Shown in pieces: positions 63,868 through 64,000 of a stretch of DNA of 64,000 bases (its first letter is position 1; every line of letters begins with the position of its first letter). Origin of the DNA: Methanolobus profundi (GTDB lineage Archaea > Halobacteriota > Methanosarcinia > Methanosarcinales > Methanosarcinaceae). The stretch spans positions 186,001 through 250,000 of the forward strand of contig NZ_FOUJ01000003.1 of the NCBI RefSeq assembly GCF_900114835.1. The letters are read 5' to 3'. Both the position numbers and the translations under genes were made by a program. Under the pieces are notes generated by a model that was given only the letters and a program-made list of their open reading frames with translations, ran no database searches and was not told the origin of the DNA.

Positions 63868-64000
63868 TCACAGGAACATATCGGCCATTGAGTTTCTGCT
63901 CTTTCTTTTAAGATAGCGGTCGCATTGCTGGACCCTGTCATACCCGAGCATTATTCCAAGTATGAAATCCTCTTCATCCGTATAATCAGAAAGGCTTTTA
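63868..64000 (-). CDS. C-terminal end of a protein continuing beyond the window
   Basis: A minus-strand frame is open from the right edge to TGA at 63868-63870. It encodes 44 residues including DEEDFILGIMLGYDRVQQCDRYL near the visible start, with protein-like composition and a Cys within an amphipathic helix. I do not recognise the family with certainty. It converges on the small membrane protein gene. Confidence 0.55.
   Translation of the reverse strand, partial: KSLSDYTDEEDFILGIMLGYDRVQQCDRYLKRKSRNSMADMFL

Noticed and set aside
1-64000. CRISPR arrays, insertion sequences, rRNA genes and integrase-flanked elements
   Set aside because: No regular spaced repeats, transposase or integrase frames, or rRNA sequence could be seen on either strand; only one tRNA is present.

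Overview
The window comes from a methylotrophic or acetoclastic methanogen of the order Methanosarcinales; the gene set and style look like a Methanolobus or Methanococcoides relative, but the genus is an inference. The decisive evidence is a complete mcrBDCGA operon (methyl-coenzyme M reductase) with the McrA arginine methyltransferase gene mmp10 divergently beside it. Supporting archaeal markers are PolD large subunit, archaeal-type topoisomerase I, RIO2 kinase, Tsr3, a beta-CASP RNase, GTG/TTG starts, GGTGA/GGAG ribosome sites and TTTATATA-like promoters.

Layout. 0-5.6 kb: secreted acidic proteins, a soluble HAMP-type chemoreceptor, HtpX protease and a DUF488 protein. 5.9-13.4 kb: aroA, a hydantoinase/oxoprolinase-family protein, a large PKD/PGF-CTERM surface protein and a SPASM radical SAM enzyme. 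13.6-20.2 kb: mcrBDCGA on the minus strand and mmp10 on the plus strand, sharing a 366-bp control region with a long mcr leader. 20.2-26.3 kb: polD large subunit, a small winged-helix regulator with a 38-bp palindrome upstream, tRNA-Leu(CAA) and two-subunit class I fumarase. 26.3-31.2 kb: an archaeal Tad-like pilus/secretion engine (ParA-like ATPase, secretion ATPase, two membrane platform proteins). 31.4-43.9 kb: housekeeping RNA/DNA genes (tsr3, xth, topA, beta-CASP nuclease, mobA, DUF460, rio2) and an oxidative-stress operon (Fur/PerR-type repressor, peroxiredoxin, Dps-like thioferritin) with a nested palindromic operator. 44.1-48.5 kb: an A+T-rich lipoprotein gene and the nickel-pincer cofactor genes larC and larB.

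The most interesting part is 48.6-63.5 kb: a run of minus-strand genes for an Fe-S flavoprotein, an Fe-S aldo/keto reductase, a decayed flavodoxin, cyclophilin-like fold proteins, DUF3737, cupins, a lipoprotein fusing a cupin to an alpha/beta hydrolase, a sugar-type acetyltransferase, an AhpD/CMD protein, a zinc alcohol dehydrogenase, a membrane-anchored metallo-beta-lactamase-fold protein, an ArsP-like permease, a DUF362 lipoprotein, a TetR regulator and an FtsX/MacB-type permease. Ten copies of a 14-bp palindrome, consensus close to TGACTNNTNAGTCA, sit in the gaps. At seven promoters one copy lies about 20-30 bp downstream of a TATA-like box, that is, at the expected transcription start, including upstream of the TetR gene itself. 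I read this as one TetR-controlled, laterally acquired stress or detoxification regulon of unknown substrate, with several of its enzymes placed outside the membrane. No CRISPR array, rRNA, insertion sequence or intein was seen.
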